A stretch of 64,000 bases of DNA from UBA11524 sp964464815 (GCA_964464815.1 CAYXHF010000003.1:1-64000), one strand, 5' to 3'; counted from the stretch's first letter, positions 16,920-27,047 are shown. The notes: generated by a model from the sequence alone, not told the origin. Made by a program: numbers and translations.

Positions 16920-18422
16920 ATGAACGAATGGGCAAGCGAAAAAGCATGCTATTTGACGGATGAGGGCTGCGAGATGCCCTTTGACAAGCTCCATGAGGAA
17001 TGCGGCGTGTTTGGCATTTACCGCGCCGATCCGACAAACAAAAGCGTTGTGGCAGAAACGTATCATGCCCTGTATGCCTTGCAGCACCGTGGACAGGAAA
17101 GCTGCGGCATTGTGGTCAATGATGACGGCGTGATGAAGGCACACAAGGACAATGGTCTGGTGACAGAGGTCTTCACGCATGATGTCCTGAGCAAGATTCA
17201 CGAAGGAACGATGGCGGTTGGCCATTGCCGATATGGCACGACGGGCATGCAGAGCCGCTCCAATGCGCAGCCGCTGCTGATTAATCATCAGAAGGGCTCG
17301 ATGGCGCTGGCGCACAACGGCAACCTGACCAATGCAATTGAGCTGCGTGAACAGCTGGAGCAGAATGGCGCGATTTTCCATTGCACCTCGGACACGGAGG
17401 TCATTGCCTACATCATCACGCAGGAGCGCCTCAAGTGTGGCTCTATTGAGCAGGCCGTGCTCAATGCCATGAAGGTCATCAAGGGCGCGTACTCCCTGGT
17501 TCTGATGAGCCCGACGAAGCTCATTGCTTGCCGTGATCCGCATGGCTTCCGTCCTTTGTGCATGGGCCGCATCGGCGATGATGTGGTGTTTGCCTCGGAA
17601 AGCTGCGCGCTGGATGCGGTGGGCGCGACCTTTGAACGCGATATTGAAGCGGGTGAGGTCGTGGTCGTCAATACAGATGGCGTCCGCTCCTATCACATGG
17701 AGAACGCTTGCCATGACGGCATGTGCATTTTTGAATTCATCTACTTCGCGCGTCCTGATTCCGTCATTGACGGCAGCAGCGTGCATGAAGCGCGTGTGCG
17801 TGCGGGTAGCTTCCTGGCACTGGATCATCCGGTGCAGGCGGATGTGGTCATTGGCGTGCCGGACTCCGGTCTGGATGCCGCCATCGGCTACAGCCGTACC
17901 AGCGGTATTCCGTATGGCATTGGTTTTATCAAGAACAAGTACATCGGCCGTACCTTCATTCAGCCGGGCCAGAAGCAGCGGCAGGATGCGGTGCGCATTA
18001 AGCTGAATGTCATTTCCTCCACGGTCAAGGGCAAGCGCGTTGTTATGGTGGATGACTCCATCGTGCGTGGCACGACCTGCGCGCGCATTGTCAAGCTCCT
18101 GCGGGATGCGGGCGCGACGGAGGTGCACGTGCGCTTGTCTGCGCCGCCCTTCACCGATCCCTGCTTCTTTGGCACGGACGTGGACAGCAAGGAAAACCTG
18201 ATTGCGACCAATCATACGGTGGAAGAAATCGGCCAGATTATCGGCGCGGACTCCATCGGCTTCCTGTCGATGGATGCATGCGACAAGCTGGCTGCGGACA
18301 GCCACTGCGGCTTCTGCAAGGGCTGCTTCTGCGGCAAGTATCCGATTGAACCGCCCAAGGTGGTAGCCAAGAATCGCTTTGACAAGCCGATTCACGGCGA
18401 TCAGTCCGAAAATAACGATTAA
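16920..18422 (+). CDS. purF: Amidophosphoribosyltransferase
   Basis: A 500-residue PurF that makes phosphoribosylamine from PRPP and glutamine, the committed step of purine synthesis. The glutaminase nucleophile is the cysteine of EECGVFGIY, which would be exposed by removal of an unusually long propeptide of about 29 residues. The PRPP-binding signature VVMVDDSIVRGTT is intact. Cysteines in NACHDGMC, FTDPCFFG and HCGFCKGC fit the 4Fe-4S cluster of Bacillus-type PurF, which makes the enzyme oxygen-labile. The start at 16920 follows AAGGAG by 8 bp; two other in-frame ATGs (16899, 16914) are close by. Confidence 0.95.
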   Translation: MNEWASEKACYLTDEGCEMPFDKLHEECGVFGIYRADPTNKSVVAETYHALYALQHRGQESCGIVVNDDGVMKAHKDNGLVTEVFTHDVLSKIHEGTMAVGHCRYGTTGMQSRSNAQPLLINHQKGSMALAHNGNLTNAIELREQLEQNGAIFHCTSDTEVIAYIITQERLKCGSIEQAVLNAMKVIKGAYSLVLMSPTKLIACRDPHGFRPLCMGRIGDDVVFASESCALDAVGATFERDIEAGEVVVVNTDGVRSYHMENACHDGMCIFEFIYFARPDSVIDGSSVHEARVRAGSFLALDHPVQADVVIGVPDSGLDAAIGYSRTSGIPYGIGFIKNKYIGRTFIQPGQKQRQDAVRIKLNVISSTVKGKRVVMVDDSIVRGTTCARIVKLLRDAGATEVHVRLSAPPFTDPCFFGTDVDSKENLIATNHTVEEIGQIIGADSIGFLSMDACDKLAADSHCGFCKGCFCGKYPIEPPKVVAKNRFDKPIHGDQSENND

Positions 18423-18444
18423 CACATAAAGGAGCAGAAATACC

Positions 18445-19482
18445 ATGAAGAGCGAAAGCGCAAGCTACAAGGCCGCCGGTGTGGACATTACGGCGGGTTA
18501 CAAGTCTGTGGAACTGATGAAGAAGCACGTCGCACGGACGACGACCTCCGGCTGCGTTGAGGGCATTGGCGGCTTCGGCGGCCTGTTCGCACTGGATGCG
18601 GCGGGCATGAAGGAGCCTGTGCTTGTCTCCGGTACGGACGGCGTTGGCACGAAGCTGAAGGTGGCAATGCTGCTGGACAAGCACGACACCATCGGCATTG
18701 ACTGCGTGGCCATGTGCGTCAACGACGTGATTTGCTGCGGCGCCAAGCCCCTGTTCTTCCTGGATTATATCGCCTGCGGTAAGAATGAGCCAGAAAAGAT
18801 TGCGGCGATTGTCGGCGGCGTGGCGGAAGGCTGCGTGCAGGCTGGCTCTGCGCTCATCGGCGGTGAAACGGCGGAGCATCCTGGCATGATGCCTGAGGAT
18901 GATTACGACCTGGCTGGCTTCTCCGTGGGCATTGTGGACAAGGAGCGCATCATCAACCGCGATACGGTTCGTCCGGGCGATGTGATGCTGGCGCTGCCCT
19001 CCACGGGTGTGCATTCCAACGGCTTCTCGCTGGTGCGTAAGGTCTTTGGCATTGGCGAGGGCGGCGAAAACCGTCAGTATCCGGAGCTGAAAAAGAGCCT
19101 GTGGGATACGCTGCTGACGCCGACCAAGATTTACGTCAAGCCGGTGCTGGCGCTGCTCAAGGAGATTCAGCCCAAGGCCATCAGCCACATCACCGGTGGC
19201 GGCTTCTATGAGAATATTCCGCGCTCCCTGCCGGAAGGCTGCTGCGCGAAGATTAAGAAGAGCGATGTGCGCGTTCTGCCGATTTTCGACCTGATTGCCA
19301 AGGAAGGCAATGTGCCGGAGCGTGACATGTACAACACCTTCAACATGGGTGTTGGCATGACCATCACCGTGGCCAAGGAGGATGTGGACAAGGCGCTGGA
19401 AATCCTGCATGCAAACGACGAGCCGGGCGCATATGTGCTGGGCGAAATCGTGGCAGGTGAAAAGGGTGTGGAACTGTGGTAA
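18445..19482 (+). CDS. purM: Phosphoribosylformylglycinamidine cyclo-ligase (AIR synthase)
   Basis: A 345-residue PurM, typical in length, which closes the imidazole ring of FGAM with ATP to give AIR. Visible are the N-terminal YKAAGVDITAGY, the metal/phosphate loop SGTDGVGTKLK, and the GGETAEHPGMM and HITGGGFYENIPR motifs. It follows purF by 22 bp with AAGGAG before the ATG, and its last 7 bases overlap purN. Confidence 0.97.
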   Translation: MKSESASYKAAGVDITAGYKSVELMKKHVARTTTSGCVEGIGGFGGLFALDAAGMKEPVLVSGTDGVGTKLKVAMLLDKHDTIGIDCVAMCVNDVICCGAKPLFFLDYIACGKNEPEKIAAIVGGVAEGCVQAGSALIGGETAEHPGMMPEDDYDLAGFSVGIVDKERIINRDTVRPGDVMLALPSTGVHSNGFSLVRKVFGIGEGGENRQYPELKKSLWDTLLTPTKIYVKPVLALLKEIQPKAISHITGGGFYENIPRSLPEGCCAKIKKSDVRVLPIFDLIAKEGNVPERDMYNTFNMGVGMTITVAKEDVDKALEILHANDEPGAYVLGEIVAGEKGVELW

Positions 19483-20099
19483 GAATCGCAGTTTTGGTAT
19501 CCGGTGGCGGCACGAATTTGCAGGCGCTCATTGATGCGCAGCAGCGCGGAGAGCTGGGCGGTGGCGAAATCGCAGTCGTTATTTCGACCAAGGAAGGCGC
19601 ATATGCGCTGGAACGCGCCCGGAATGCGGGCATTGCAACCTGTGTGTTGCCGCGCAAGCAGTATGCGGACAATCAGGCCATGACGGTGGCGCTGGTGGAG
19701 AAGCTGCGCGAGATGGACATTCAGCTGATTGTGCTGGCTGGCTGCATGGTGATTTTCACCCAGGAGCTGGTGGCGGCATATCCAAATGCAATCATGAATG
19801 TGCATCCGGCGCTGATTCCGTCCTTCTGCGGCAAGGGCTTCTACGGCCTGCACGTGCATGAGGCGGCGCTACGCTACGGCGTGAAGCTGTCTGGTGCGAC
19901 GGTGCATTTTGTGTCCGAGGAGTGCGATGGCGGCCCGATTATCGCCCAAAAGGCGGTGGCCGTCCACGAAGGGGACACGCCGGAAACCTTGCAGAAGCGC
20001 ATCATGGAGGAAGCAGAATGGAAGCTGCTTCCCGAGGCTGTGTCCCTGTTCTGCCAGGGACGCCTGACGGTGGAAGGCCGTCGGGTTATCATTCGATAA
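19476..20099 (+). CDS. purN: Phosphoribosylglycinamide formyltransferase
   Basis: A 207-residue folate-dependent GAR transformylase that uses 10-formyl-THF. The N-terminal VLVSGGGTNLQAL loop binds the GAR phosphate; the catalytic set is NVHPALIPSF (Asn and His of the NxHP motif) and the downstream Asp in SEECDGGPI. The start is a GTG overlapping the purM stop (GTGGTAA), giving tight coupling. Length and order agree with purMN pairs in other Firmicutes. Confidence 0.95.
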   Translation: MVRIAVLVSGGGTNLQALIDAQQRGELGGGEIAVVISTKEGAYALERARNAGIATCVLPRKQYADNQAMTVALVEKLREMDIQLIVLAGCMVIFTQELVAAYPNAIMNVHPALIPSFCGKGFYGLHVHEAALRYGVKLSGATVHFVSEECDGGPIIAQKAVAVHEGDTPETLQKRIMEEAEWKLLPEAVSLFCQGRLTVEGRRVIIR

Positions 20100-20116
20100 A
20101 AAGAGAGGATACGCCA

Positions 20117-20830
20117 ATGAACGTATATGAGACGAAGACCATGCAGGAACGCCTGAGTGGCAACACCTATCCGGGCCGCGGCATTGTGCTGGGCGTGACG
20201 GCGGATGGCGAAAAGGCGGTGGCGGCCTACTTCATCATGGGTCGCAGCGTCAACAGCCGCAATCGCGTGTTCATCGAAGAGCAGGATGGCATCCGCACCG
20301 AGGCGCACGACCCGTCCAAGATGGTTGATCCGCATCTGATCATTTATCATCCCGTGCGTGAAGTTGGCAATGGCCTGATTGTGACAAATGGCGATCAGAC
20401 CGATACAATCTGGGAATTCCTCGCCCGTGGTGAAAGCTGGGAGGCTGCCCTGCGTACCCGCGTGTTTGAGGACGATCGTCCGAACTGGACGCCTCGTATC
20501 TCCGGCATTCAGTCGCTGGATGGCAGCTACAAAATGTCCATCCTGAAGGCTGCTGACGCGGAAGGCACGGCATGCGCCCGTTACTTCTACGAATATCCGG
20601 CCACGCCCGGCGTGGGACACTTCCTGCACACCTATGTGTGTGACGGTGCGCCGGTCATTCCGACCTTCCAGGGCGAACCGGAGCGCGTGAGCATTCCCGA
20701 TACGATTGATGCGTTCACCAAGGAGCTGTGGGAAAATCTGAACGAGGCGAATAAAATCAGCCTCTTCGTCCGCTACACCGATTTGAAGACGCGCAAGGTG
20801 GAGCAGCGCATCCTGAACAAGCACCAGTAA
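20117..20830 (+). CDS. IMP cyclohydrolase, PurO-like
   Basis: A 237-residue protein that resembles the stand-alone IMP cyclohydrolases (IMP_cyclohyd family, related to archaeal PurO) rather than the MGS-like domain of PurH. Features are YPGRGIVLG near the start, YFIMGRSVNSRNRVF, and a C-terminal NLNEANKISLFVRY line. Its job would be closing FAICAR to IMP, the last step of the pathway. The context is decisive: the next gene codes for an AICAR transformylase without the usual cyclohydrolase half. The start at 20117 follows an AGAGAGG site 17 bp after the purN stop. Confidence 0.85.
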   Translation: MNVYETKTMQERLSGNTYPGRGIVLGVTADGEKAVAAYFIMGRSVNSRNRVFIEEQDGIRTEAHDPSKMVDPHLIIYHPVREVGNGLIVTNGDQTDTIWEFLARGESWEAALRTRVFEDDRPNWTPRISGIQSLDGSYKMSILKAADAEGTACARYFYEYPATPGVGHFLHTYVCDGAPVIPTFQGEPERVSIPDTIDAFTKELWENLNEANKISLFVRYTDLKTRKVEQRILNKHQ

Positions 20831-20879
20831 GCGAAACGGTATCTTTGAGCAAAACAAAGCACAGGAGGAAATTCCGACC

Positions 20880-22052
20880 ATGACTGAACTGGAACTGAAA
20901 TACGGCTGCAATCCGAACCAGAAGCCGTCCCGCATCTTCATGGAAGATGGCGAACTGCCGATTACTGTCCTCAATGGCAAGCCCGGATATATCAACTTCC
21001 TTGACGCGCTCAACGGCTGGCAGCTGGTCAGCGAACTGAAGCGTGCAACGGGTCTGCCGGCTGCCGCTTCCTTCAAGCATGTCAGTCCGGCCGGTGCGGC
21101 GGTAGGTCTGCCGCTGAATGAGACGCTGCGCAAGATTTATTTTGTCGGCGATCAGGAGCTGTCTCCGCTGGCGTGTGCGTATGCGCGTGCGCGTGGCGCG
21201 GACCGCATGTCCTCCTTTGGCGATTGGATTTCCCTGAGCGATGTGTGTGATGAAAGCACAGCGCGCCTGATTAAGCCCGAGGTTTCCGACGGCATTATCG
21301 CGCCTGGCTACACCGAGGAGGCACTGGCCATCCTCAAGGCTAAGCGCAAGGGCGGCTACAACATCGTGCAGATTGACCCGGCGTATCGTCCTGCGCCCAT
21401 TGAGCGCAAGCAGGTGTTCGGCGTGACCTTCGAGCAGGGCCGCAACGAATTCGTCATCAATGACGAGCTGCTCAATGATATTGTGACGAACAACAAGGAC
21501 TTGCCCGAGGATGCGCGTCGTGACCTGATTATCAGCCTGATTGTGCTCAAGTACACGCAGTCCAACTCCGTGTGCTATGCCAAGGATGGTCAGGCCATCG
21601 GCATCGGCGCGGGTCAGCAGAGCCGCATTCACTGCACCCGTCTGGCGGGTCAGAAGGCCGACAACTGGCTGCTGCGCCAGCATCCGCGTGTGCTGAATCT
21701 GCCCTTTGTGGAGAAGATTGCGCGTCCCGACCGCGACAACACCATTGACGTGTTCATCTCCGATGAGCCGGACGAGGTGCTGGCTGAGGGTCGCTGGCAG
21801 CGCTTCTTCACCGAGCGCCCCGAACCCCTGACGAAGGAAGAAAAGCGTGCATGGCTGGATCAGCAGACCGGCGTGGCGCTGGGCAGCGATGCGTTCTTCC
21901 CGTTTGGTGATAACATCGAGCGTGCGCATCGTTCGGGCGTGAGCTATGTGGCACAGCCCGGCGGTTCGATTCGCGATGACAACGTGATTGACGTTTGCAA
22001 TCTCTACAACATGGTCATGTGCTTCACGCACATGCGTTTGTTCCATCATTGA
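20880..22052 (+). CDS. purH: AICAR transformylase, stand-alone
   Basis: A 390-residue protein matching only the formyltransferase half of bifunctional PurH (normally about 510 residues). The catalytic Lys-His pair is in the KHVSPAG motif and the C terminus ends in HMRLFHH, as in full PurH. The N-terminal IMP cyclohydrolase (MGS-like) domain is missing, not truncated by mutation: the gene has a proper AGGAGG site and starts MTELELKYGCNPNQKP, a natural domain start. It converts AICAR to FAICAR with 10-formyl-THF, and the preceding PurO-like gene completes the step to IMP. Confidence 0.92.
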   Translation: MTELELKYGCNPNQKPSRIFMEDGELPITVLNGKPGYINFLDALNGWQLVSELKRATGLPAAASFKHVSPAGAAVGLPLNETLRKIYFVGDQELSPLACAYARARGADRMSSFGDWISLSDVCDESTARLIKPEVSDGIIAPGYTEEALAILKAKRKGGYNIVQIDPAYRPAPIERKQVFGVTFEQGRNEFVINDELLNDIVTNNKDLPEDARRDLIISLIVLKYTQSNSVCYAKDGQAIGIGAGQQSRIHCTRLAGQKADNWLLRQHPRVLNLPFVEKIARPDRDNTIDVFISDEPDEVLAEGRWQRFFTERPEPLTKEEKRAWLDQQTGVALGSDAFFPFGDNIERAHRSGVSYVAQPGGSIRDDNVIDVCNLYNMVMCFTHMRLFHH

Positions 22053-22068
22053 TGGCGAGGTGTGCGAA

Positions 22069-23337
22069 ATGAAGGTACTGATTGTTGGTGGCGGTGGCCG
22101 TGAACATGCCATTGCCCTGAAAATCAAGGAAAATCCGGCCGTGACGGAGCTGTATGCAGCGCCCGGAAATGGCGGTATGGCGCAGATTGCTACCTGCGTA
22201 CCGTTCAAGGCAACGGACGTGGACGGCATTGTGCAGTGGGCGGTGGAAAACGCCATGGACTTTGTCGTCGTGGCGCCGGATGATCCGCTGTGCCTGGGCA
22301 TGGTGGATGCGCTGGCGGAAAAGGGCATCTCGGCCTTTGGACCGCGCAAGAACGCCGCTGTCATTGAGGGCAGCAAGGTGTTTGCCAAGAACCTGATGAA
22401 GAAGTACGGCATTCCGACGGCGGCTTACGAGACGTTTGACAAGTATGAGGATGCCGTAAAGTATCTGCAAACGGCGGAAATGCCCATTGTCGTCAAGGCT
22501 GACGGTCTGGCGCTGGGCAAGGGCGTGCTGATTTGCCCCGATCGCCAGAGTGCGATGGATGCGGTGGAATCCATGATGAAGGAAGCGAAGTTCGGTGCAT
22601 CCGGCGCGCGTGTGGTCATCGAGGAATTCCTGACCGGCCCGGAGGTCAGTGTACTGGCCTTCACAGATGGCAAGACGGTGAAGCCGATGGTTTCCAGCAT
22701 GGATCACAAGCGCGCGCTTGACCATGATGAGGGATTGAACACCGGCGGCATGGGCACGATTGCGCCCAACCCCTGCTACACCAAGGAGCTGGCGGAGCGT
22801 TGCATGCAGGAAATTTTCCTGCCGACCATTGCCGCCATGAATGCGGAGGGACGCACCTTCACGGGTTGTCTGTATTTTGGGCTGATGATGACGCCCAAGG
22901 GCCCGAAGGTGATTGAGTACAATTGCCGCTTTGGCGATCCGGAAACGCAGGTGGTGCTGCCGCTGCTCAAGAGCGATCTGCTGACCATCATGCAGGCGAC
23001 CGTCAATGGAACGCTGGCAGAAACGCCGGTGGAATTTGCGCAGGAATCGGCATGCTGTGTCGTGCTGGCTTCTGGCGGCTATCCGGTCAGCTATCAGAGT
23101 GGCTACCCGATTTCCGGCCTTGATGCGGCTGGGGAAACGGCAACGGTCTTCCATGCTGGCACGAAGCTTGCACAGGGTGAGATTGTGACGGCAGGTGGCC
23201 GCGTGCTGGGCGTGACCGCAACGGCAAATGACCTCCAAACAGCAATCCAGAAAGCATATCAGGCGGCGGAGAAGATTCACTTCACGAATCTGCACATGCG
23301 CCATGACATTGGTCAGCGCGCGCTGCAAAACGCCTGA
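22069..23337 (+). CDS. purD: Phosphoribosylamine-glycine ligase (GAR synthetase)
   Basis: A 422-residue ATP-grasp enzyme joining phosphoribosylamine and glycine. The N terminus MKVLIVGGGGREHAIA, the ATP-grasp loop KADGLALGKGV, the signature RFGDPETQ and the central HKRALDHDEGLNTGGMG are all present. The ATG at 22069 is 14 bp after the preceding stop with GCGAGGTG as a modest site; the frame opens earlier inside the neighbouring gene, but the family start is unambiguous. Confidence 0.97.
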   Translation: MKVLIVGGGGREHAIALKIKENPAVTELYAAPGNGGMAQIATCVPFKATDVDGIVQWAVENAMDFVVVAPDDPLCLGMVDALAEKGISAFGPRKNAAVIEGSKVFAKNLMKKYGIPTAAYETFDKYEDAVKYLQTAEMPIVVKADGLALGKGVLICPDRQSAMDAVESMMKEAKFGASGARVVIEEFLTGPEVSVLAFTDGKTVKPMVSSMDHKRALDHDEGLNTGGMGTIAPNPCYTKELAERCMQEIFLPTIAAMNAEGRTFTGCLYFGLMMTPKGPKVIEYNCRFGDPETQVVLPLLKSDLLTIMQATVNGTLAETPVEFAQESACCVVLASGGYPVSYQSGYPISGLDAAGETATVFHAGTKLAQGEIVTAGGRVLGVTATANDLQTAIQKAYQAAEKIHFTNLHMRHDIGQRALQNA

Positions 23338-23363
23338 ATGATTCACGAAAGGGGAACAGAACC

Positions 23364-26300
23364 ATGAGCGTGAAACGCATTTATGTGGAAAAGAAAGCGC
23401 CCTATGCAGTTGAGGCAAAGCAGCTGCTGTGGGAAATTCGCCATATTTTGCAGATTAAGACCGTCACGGCGCTGCGTCTGCTCAATCGCTATGATGTGGA
23501 AGGCGTGGAGGATGCGCTGTATGAAAAGTGCCTGCCGGTTGTCTTCTCCGAGCCGCAGGTGGACGTGACCTACACGCAGCTGCCGCAGGGTGCAAAGGCT
23601 GTGTTCGCGGTGGAATATCTGCCGGGTCAGTATGACCAGCGCGCCGCGTCCTGCGAGGAGTGCATCCAGCTGGTTGGCCAGTGCGCCCGTCCGACGGTGC
23701 GTAGCGCCCGCGTGTATCTGCTGGAAGGCGACTTCACCGAGGATGAGCTGAATCGCGTGAAGAAGCACGTGATTAACCCGGTGGAAGCGCGTGAGGCTGA
23801 TTTGGCCGAAAAGACGACCTTGCAGCAGAAGTACGAAACGCCCGACCATGTGGAAACGCTGACGGGCTTTACGACCATGAATGCGGACGAGGTGGACGCG
23901 TTTGTCAAGAAGTACGGCCTGGCGATGGATGACGACGATCTGGCGTTCTGCCGCGACTATTTCGCTGCCGAGCATCGTGACCCGACGCTGACGGAAATCC
24001 GCATGATTGACACCTACTGGTCTGACCACTGCCGCCACACCACGTTCCTGACGACCATTGATGCGGTGGATGTGCAGAAGGAAGCGGTCGAAAAGGCCTT
24101 CAAGCGCTACCTGATGGCGCGCAAGACGGTGTACGGCGACCGTGAGAAGCCCATGAACCTGATGGACATTGCCACCATGGGCGGCAAGTACCTGAAGAAG
24201 ATTGGCCAGACGCCTAACATTGACGTGAGCGAAGAAATCAACGCCTGCTCCATCAAGATTGATGTGGATGTGGACGGCGTCAATGAGCCGTGGTTGCTGA
24301 TGTTCAAGAATGAAACGCACAACCATCCCACGGAAATCGAGCCGTTCGGCGGCGCGGCAACGTGCATTGGCGGTGCAATCCGTGACCCGCTGTCTGGCCG
24401 TACCTATGTGTATCAGGCCATGCGTGTGACGGGTGCGGCAGATCCGCTGGTGCCGGTGAGTGAGACGATGCCGGGCAAGCTGCCTCAGCGCAAGCTGGTG
24501 ACGACGGCGGCCGCAGGCTATTCCTCCTACGGCAACCAGATTGGTCTGGCGACAGGTCTGGTGGACGAAATGTACCATCCGGGCTATGCGGCCAAGCGTC
24601 TGGAAATTGGCGCGGTGGTCGGTGCGGCGCCGGAAAAGAATGTGCGCCGCGAAGTGCCCGCACCGGGCGACCAGATTGTGCTGCTGGGTGGCCGCACGGG
24701 TCGTGATGGCTGCGGCGGTGCAACGGGTTCGTCCAAGTCCCACAAGCTGGAATCCATCGAGACGTGCGGTGCTGAGGTGCAGAAGGGCAATGCGCCCACG
24801 GAGCGCAAATTGCAGCGCCTCTTCCGCGACGGCGAGGTGACGCGCCTGATCAAGCGCTGCAACGACTTTGGCGCGGGCGGCGTGTCCGTGGCGATTGGCG
24901 AGCTGGCTGACGGTCTGCTGATTGATTTGGACAAGGTGCCGAAGAAGTATGACGGTCTTGACGGTACGGAGCTGGCCATTTCCGAGTCTCAGGAGCGCAT
25001 GGCCGTTGTGCTGGCACCCGAGGACGTGGAGAAGTTCATGGAAGCGGCCCGCCGCGAGAATCTGGAAGCGACGGTTGTGGCGCAGGTGACGGAGGAGCCT
25101 CGTCTGCGCATGACCTGGAAGGGTGCAACGATTGTTGACCTGTCCCGCGAATTCCTGAATTCCAACGGTGCGGAGAAGCACACCACCGTTTCTGTGCCCG
25201 ATGATGCGGTGCAGCAGGTCGAATTCCCTGGTGACACGGTGACGGAAAAGCTGGCCAACATGCTGGGCAACCTGAACATCTGCTCCAAGCAGGGTCTGAG
25301 CGAGCGCTTTGACTCCACCATTGGCGCGGCGACGGTGCTCATGCCCTTTGGCGGCAAGTATCAGCTGACGCCGAACCAGACGATGGTGGCGAAGCTGCCC
25401 GTGCGTCATGGCGTGACGGATACGGTGTCCGGCATGGCATACGGCATGCATCCGGAAATTTTGGAGCAGTCGCCCTACGAAGGCAGCTATCTGGCGGTCA
25501 TCGAGAGCGTGACGAAGCTGGTGGCGGCGGGCTTTGACTACCATGAAGCCTACCTGACCTTCCAGGAGTATTTTGAGCGCATGAGCAGCGATCCCACGCG
25601 TTGGGGCAAGCCGTTTGCGGCCCTGCTGGGCGCGCTGGATGCGCAGCTGGATTTGAATATTGCCTCCATCGGTGGCAAGGACTCCATGTCCGGTACGTTT
25701 GAAAAGATGGATGTGCCGCCGACGCTGTGCTCCTTTGCTGTTGCGCCCGGTAAGGCCAGCCAGGTGATTTCGCCTGAATTCAAGGAGGCAGGTCACGTGA
25801 TTCGCCTTGTGTCCTGCGACGCGCATGACACGCAGGCGCTGACGGCCAATTACGATGCCGTGCTGGCCGCGATTCGCGCTGGCAAGGTCGTCTCCGCGTG
25901 GGCGTTGGGCCTTGGCGGTGTGGCAGAGGGCCTGTTCAAGATGGGTCTGGGCAACCACATCGGCACGCGCATTGATGATGATTACGAGGGCAAGCTGTTC
26001 GCGCAGCAGATTGGCGCGATGCTGATTGAATGCACGGAAGACCTTGACCTGGGCGTGAAGATTGGCGACACCATTCCGGAATGGGTGCTGGAATACGAGG
26101 GTGAGCGCATCGACCTGACGGCCATGCAGGAAATCTACGAGGGCAAGCTGGACAAGGTGTTCAACTACCGCGCGCATACCGGCGAAACGACGGAGAAGTT
26201 CACCTTCTCTGCCACGAATCGTCCTGCGCCGGCCATCAAGACGCTCAAGCCCTTGGCCTTCATCCCGGTGTTCCCTGGCACGAACTGCGAATTTGATACG

Positions 26301-27047
26301 GCGCGTGCGGTGGAGCGTGCGGGTGGCGCGGCTGAAATTCTGGTTATCAACAACCTGACGCCGGAAGCTATTACGCAGTCCATTGAGGAGGCCAGCCGCA
26401 TCATTGCACGCAGCCAGATGATTGTGCTGCCCGGCGGCTTCTCCGGTGGTGACGAACCGGACGGCTCGGCCAAGTTCATCACGGCCTTCTTCCGCAATCC
26501 GGCCATGAAGGATGCGGTGCATGAGCTGCTGCACAAGCGCGACGGCCTGATGCTGGGCATCTGCAACGGCTTCCAGGCGCTGATTAAGCTGGGTCTGGTG
26601 CCCTTTGGCGAAATCATTGACACCTCCGACGAATGCCCGACGCTGACCTTCAACGAGGTTGGCCGCCACCAGTCGATGCTGGTGCGCACGCGCATTGCCT
26701 CGAACAAGTCGCCGTGGCTGTCCCGCTGCAACGCGGATGACATCCACACCGTGGCCATCAGCCATGGTGAAGGCCGCTTCGTTGGCCCGGAAACGCTGAT
26801 TCGCCAGCTGGCCGCCAATGGCCAGATTGCCACGCAGTATGTGGATTTGGCCGGTGTGCCGTCCATGGACATGCGCTTTAACCCCAACGCCAGCTACTTC
26901 GCCATTGAGGGCATCACCAGCCCGGATGGTCGCGTGCTGGGTAAGATGGGCCACACGGAGCGCAGTGGCGAAAACCTCTACAAGAATGTTCCGGGCGACA
27001 AGTACCAGCCGTTGTTTGAGGGCGGCGTGGACTACTTCCGCCTGTAA
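23364..27047 (+). CDS. purL: Phosphoribosylformylglycinamidine synthase, single-chain
   Basis: A 1227-residue fused FGAM synthase. Residues from about 1 to 950 correspond to the PurS-like N-terminal and the two AIRS-type synthetase halves (FKNETHNHPTEIEPFGGAAT for ATP/substrate binding, and STIGAATVLMPFGG); about 970 to 1227 is a class I glutaminase with the nucleophile elbow LGICNGFQALIKLG and an SHGEGRFV histidine. Most Gram-positive bacteria use separate purS, purQ and purL; the one-chain form is typical of Proteobacteria and some Clostridia and Bacteroidetes. It is the last gene of the operon. Confidence 0.96.
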   Translation: MSVKRIYVEKKAPYAVEAKQLLWEIRHILQIKTVTALRLLNRYDVEGVEDALYEKCLPVVFSEPQVDVTYTQLPQGAKAVFAVEYLPGQYDQRAASCEECIQLVGQCARPTVRSARVYLLEGDFTEDELNRVKKHVINPVEAREADLAEKTTLQQKYETPDHVETLTGFTTMNADEVDAFVKKYGLAMDDDDLAFCRDYFAAEHRDPTLTEIRMIDTYWSDHCRHTTFLTTIDAVDVQKEAVEKAFKRYLMARKTVYGDREKPMNLMDIATMGGKYLKKIGQTPNIDVSEEINACSIKIDVDVDGVNEPWLLMFKNETHNHPTEIEPFGGAATCIGGAIRDPLSGRTYVYQAMRVTGAADPLVPVSETMPGKLPQRKLVTTAAAGYSSYGNQIGLATGLVDEMYHPGYAAKRLEIGAVVGAAPEKNVRREVPAPGDQIVLLGGRTGRDGCGGATGSSKSHKLESIETCGAEVQKGNAPTERKLQRLFRDGEVTRLIKRCNDFGAGGVSVAIGELADGLLIDLDKVPKKYDGLDGTELAISESQERMAVVLAPEDVEKFMEAARRENLEATVVAQVTEEPRLRMTWKGATIVDLSREFLNSNGAEKHTTVSVPDDAVQQVEFPGDTVTEKLANMLGNLNICSKQGLSERFDSTIGAATVLMPFGGKYQLTPNQTMVAKLPVRHGVTDTVSGMAYGMHPEILEQSPYEGSYLAVIESVTKLVAAGFDYHEAYLTFQEYFERMSSDPTRWGKPFAALLGALDAQLDLNIASIGGKDSMSGTFEKMDVPPTLCSFAVAPGKASQVISPEFKEAGHVIRLVSCDAHDTQALTANYDAVLAAIRAGKVVSAWALGLGGVAEGLFKMGLGNHIGTRIDDDYEGKLFAQQIGAMLIECTEDLDLGVKIGDTIPEWVLEYEGERIDLTAMQEIYEGKLDKVFNYRAHTGETTEKFTFSATNRPAPAIKTLKPLAFIPVFPGTNCEFDTARAVERAGGAAEILVINNLTPEAITQSIEEASRIIARSQMIVLPGGFSGGDEPDGSAKFITAFFRNPAMKDAVHELLHKRDGLMLGICNGFQALIKLGLVPFGEIIDTSDECPTLTFNEVGRHQSMLVRTRIASNKSPWLSRCNADDIHTVAISHGEGRFVGPETLIRQLAANGQIATQYVDLAGVPSMDMRFNPNASYFAIEGITSPDGRVLGKMGHTERSGENLYKNVPGDKYQPLFEGGVDYFRL

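Noticed and set aside
15507..18446. A 979-codon minus-strand frame opposite purE-purC-purF
   Set aside because: Same shadow effect; it spans three clear genes and no protein family is visible.
23343..26954. A 1203-codon open frame on the minus strand opposite purL
   Set aside because: It mirrors purL in a GC-rich third-position context, has no ribosome site, and its composition (His, Arg, Gln-rich) is typical of antisense shadow frames.
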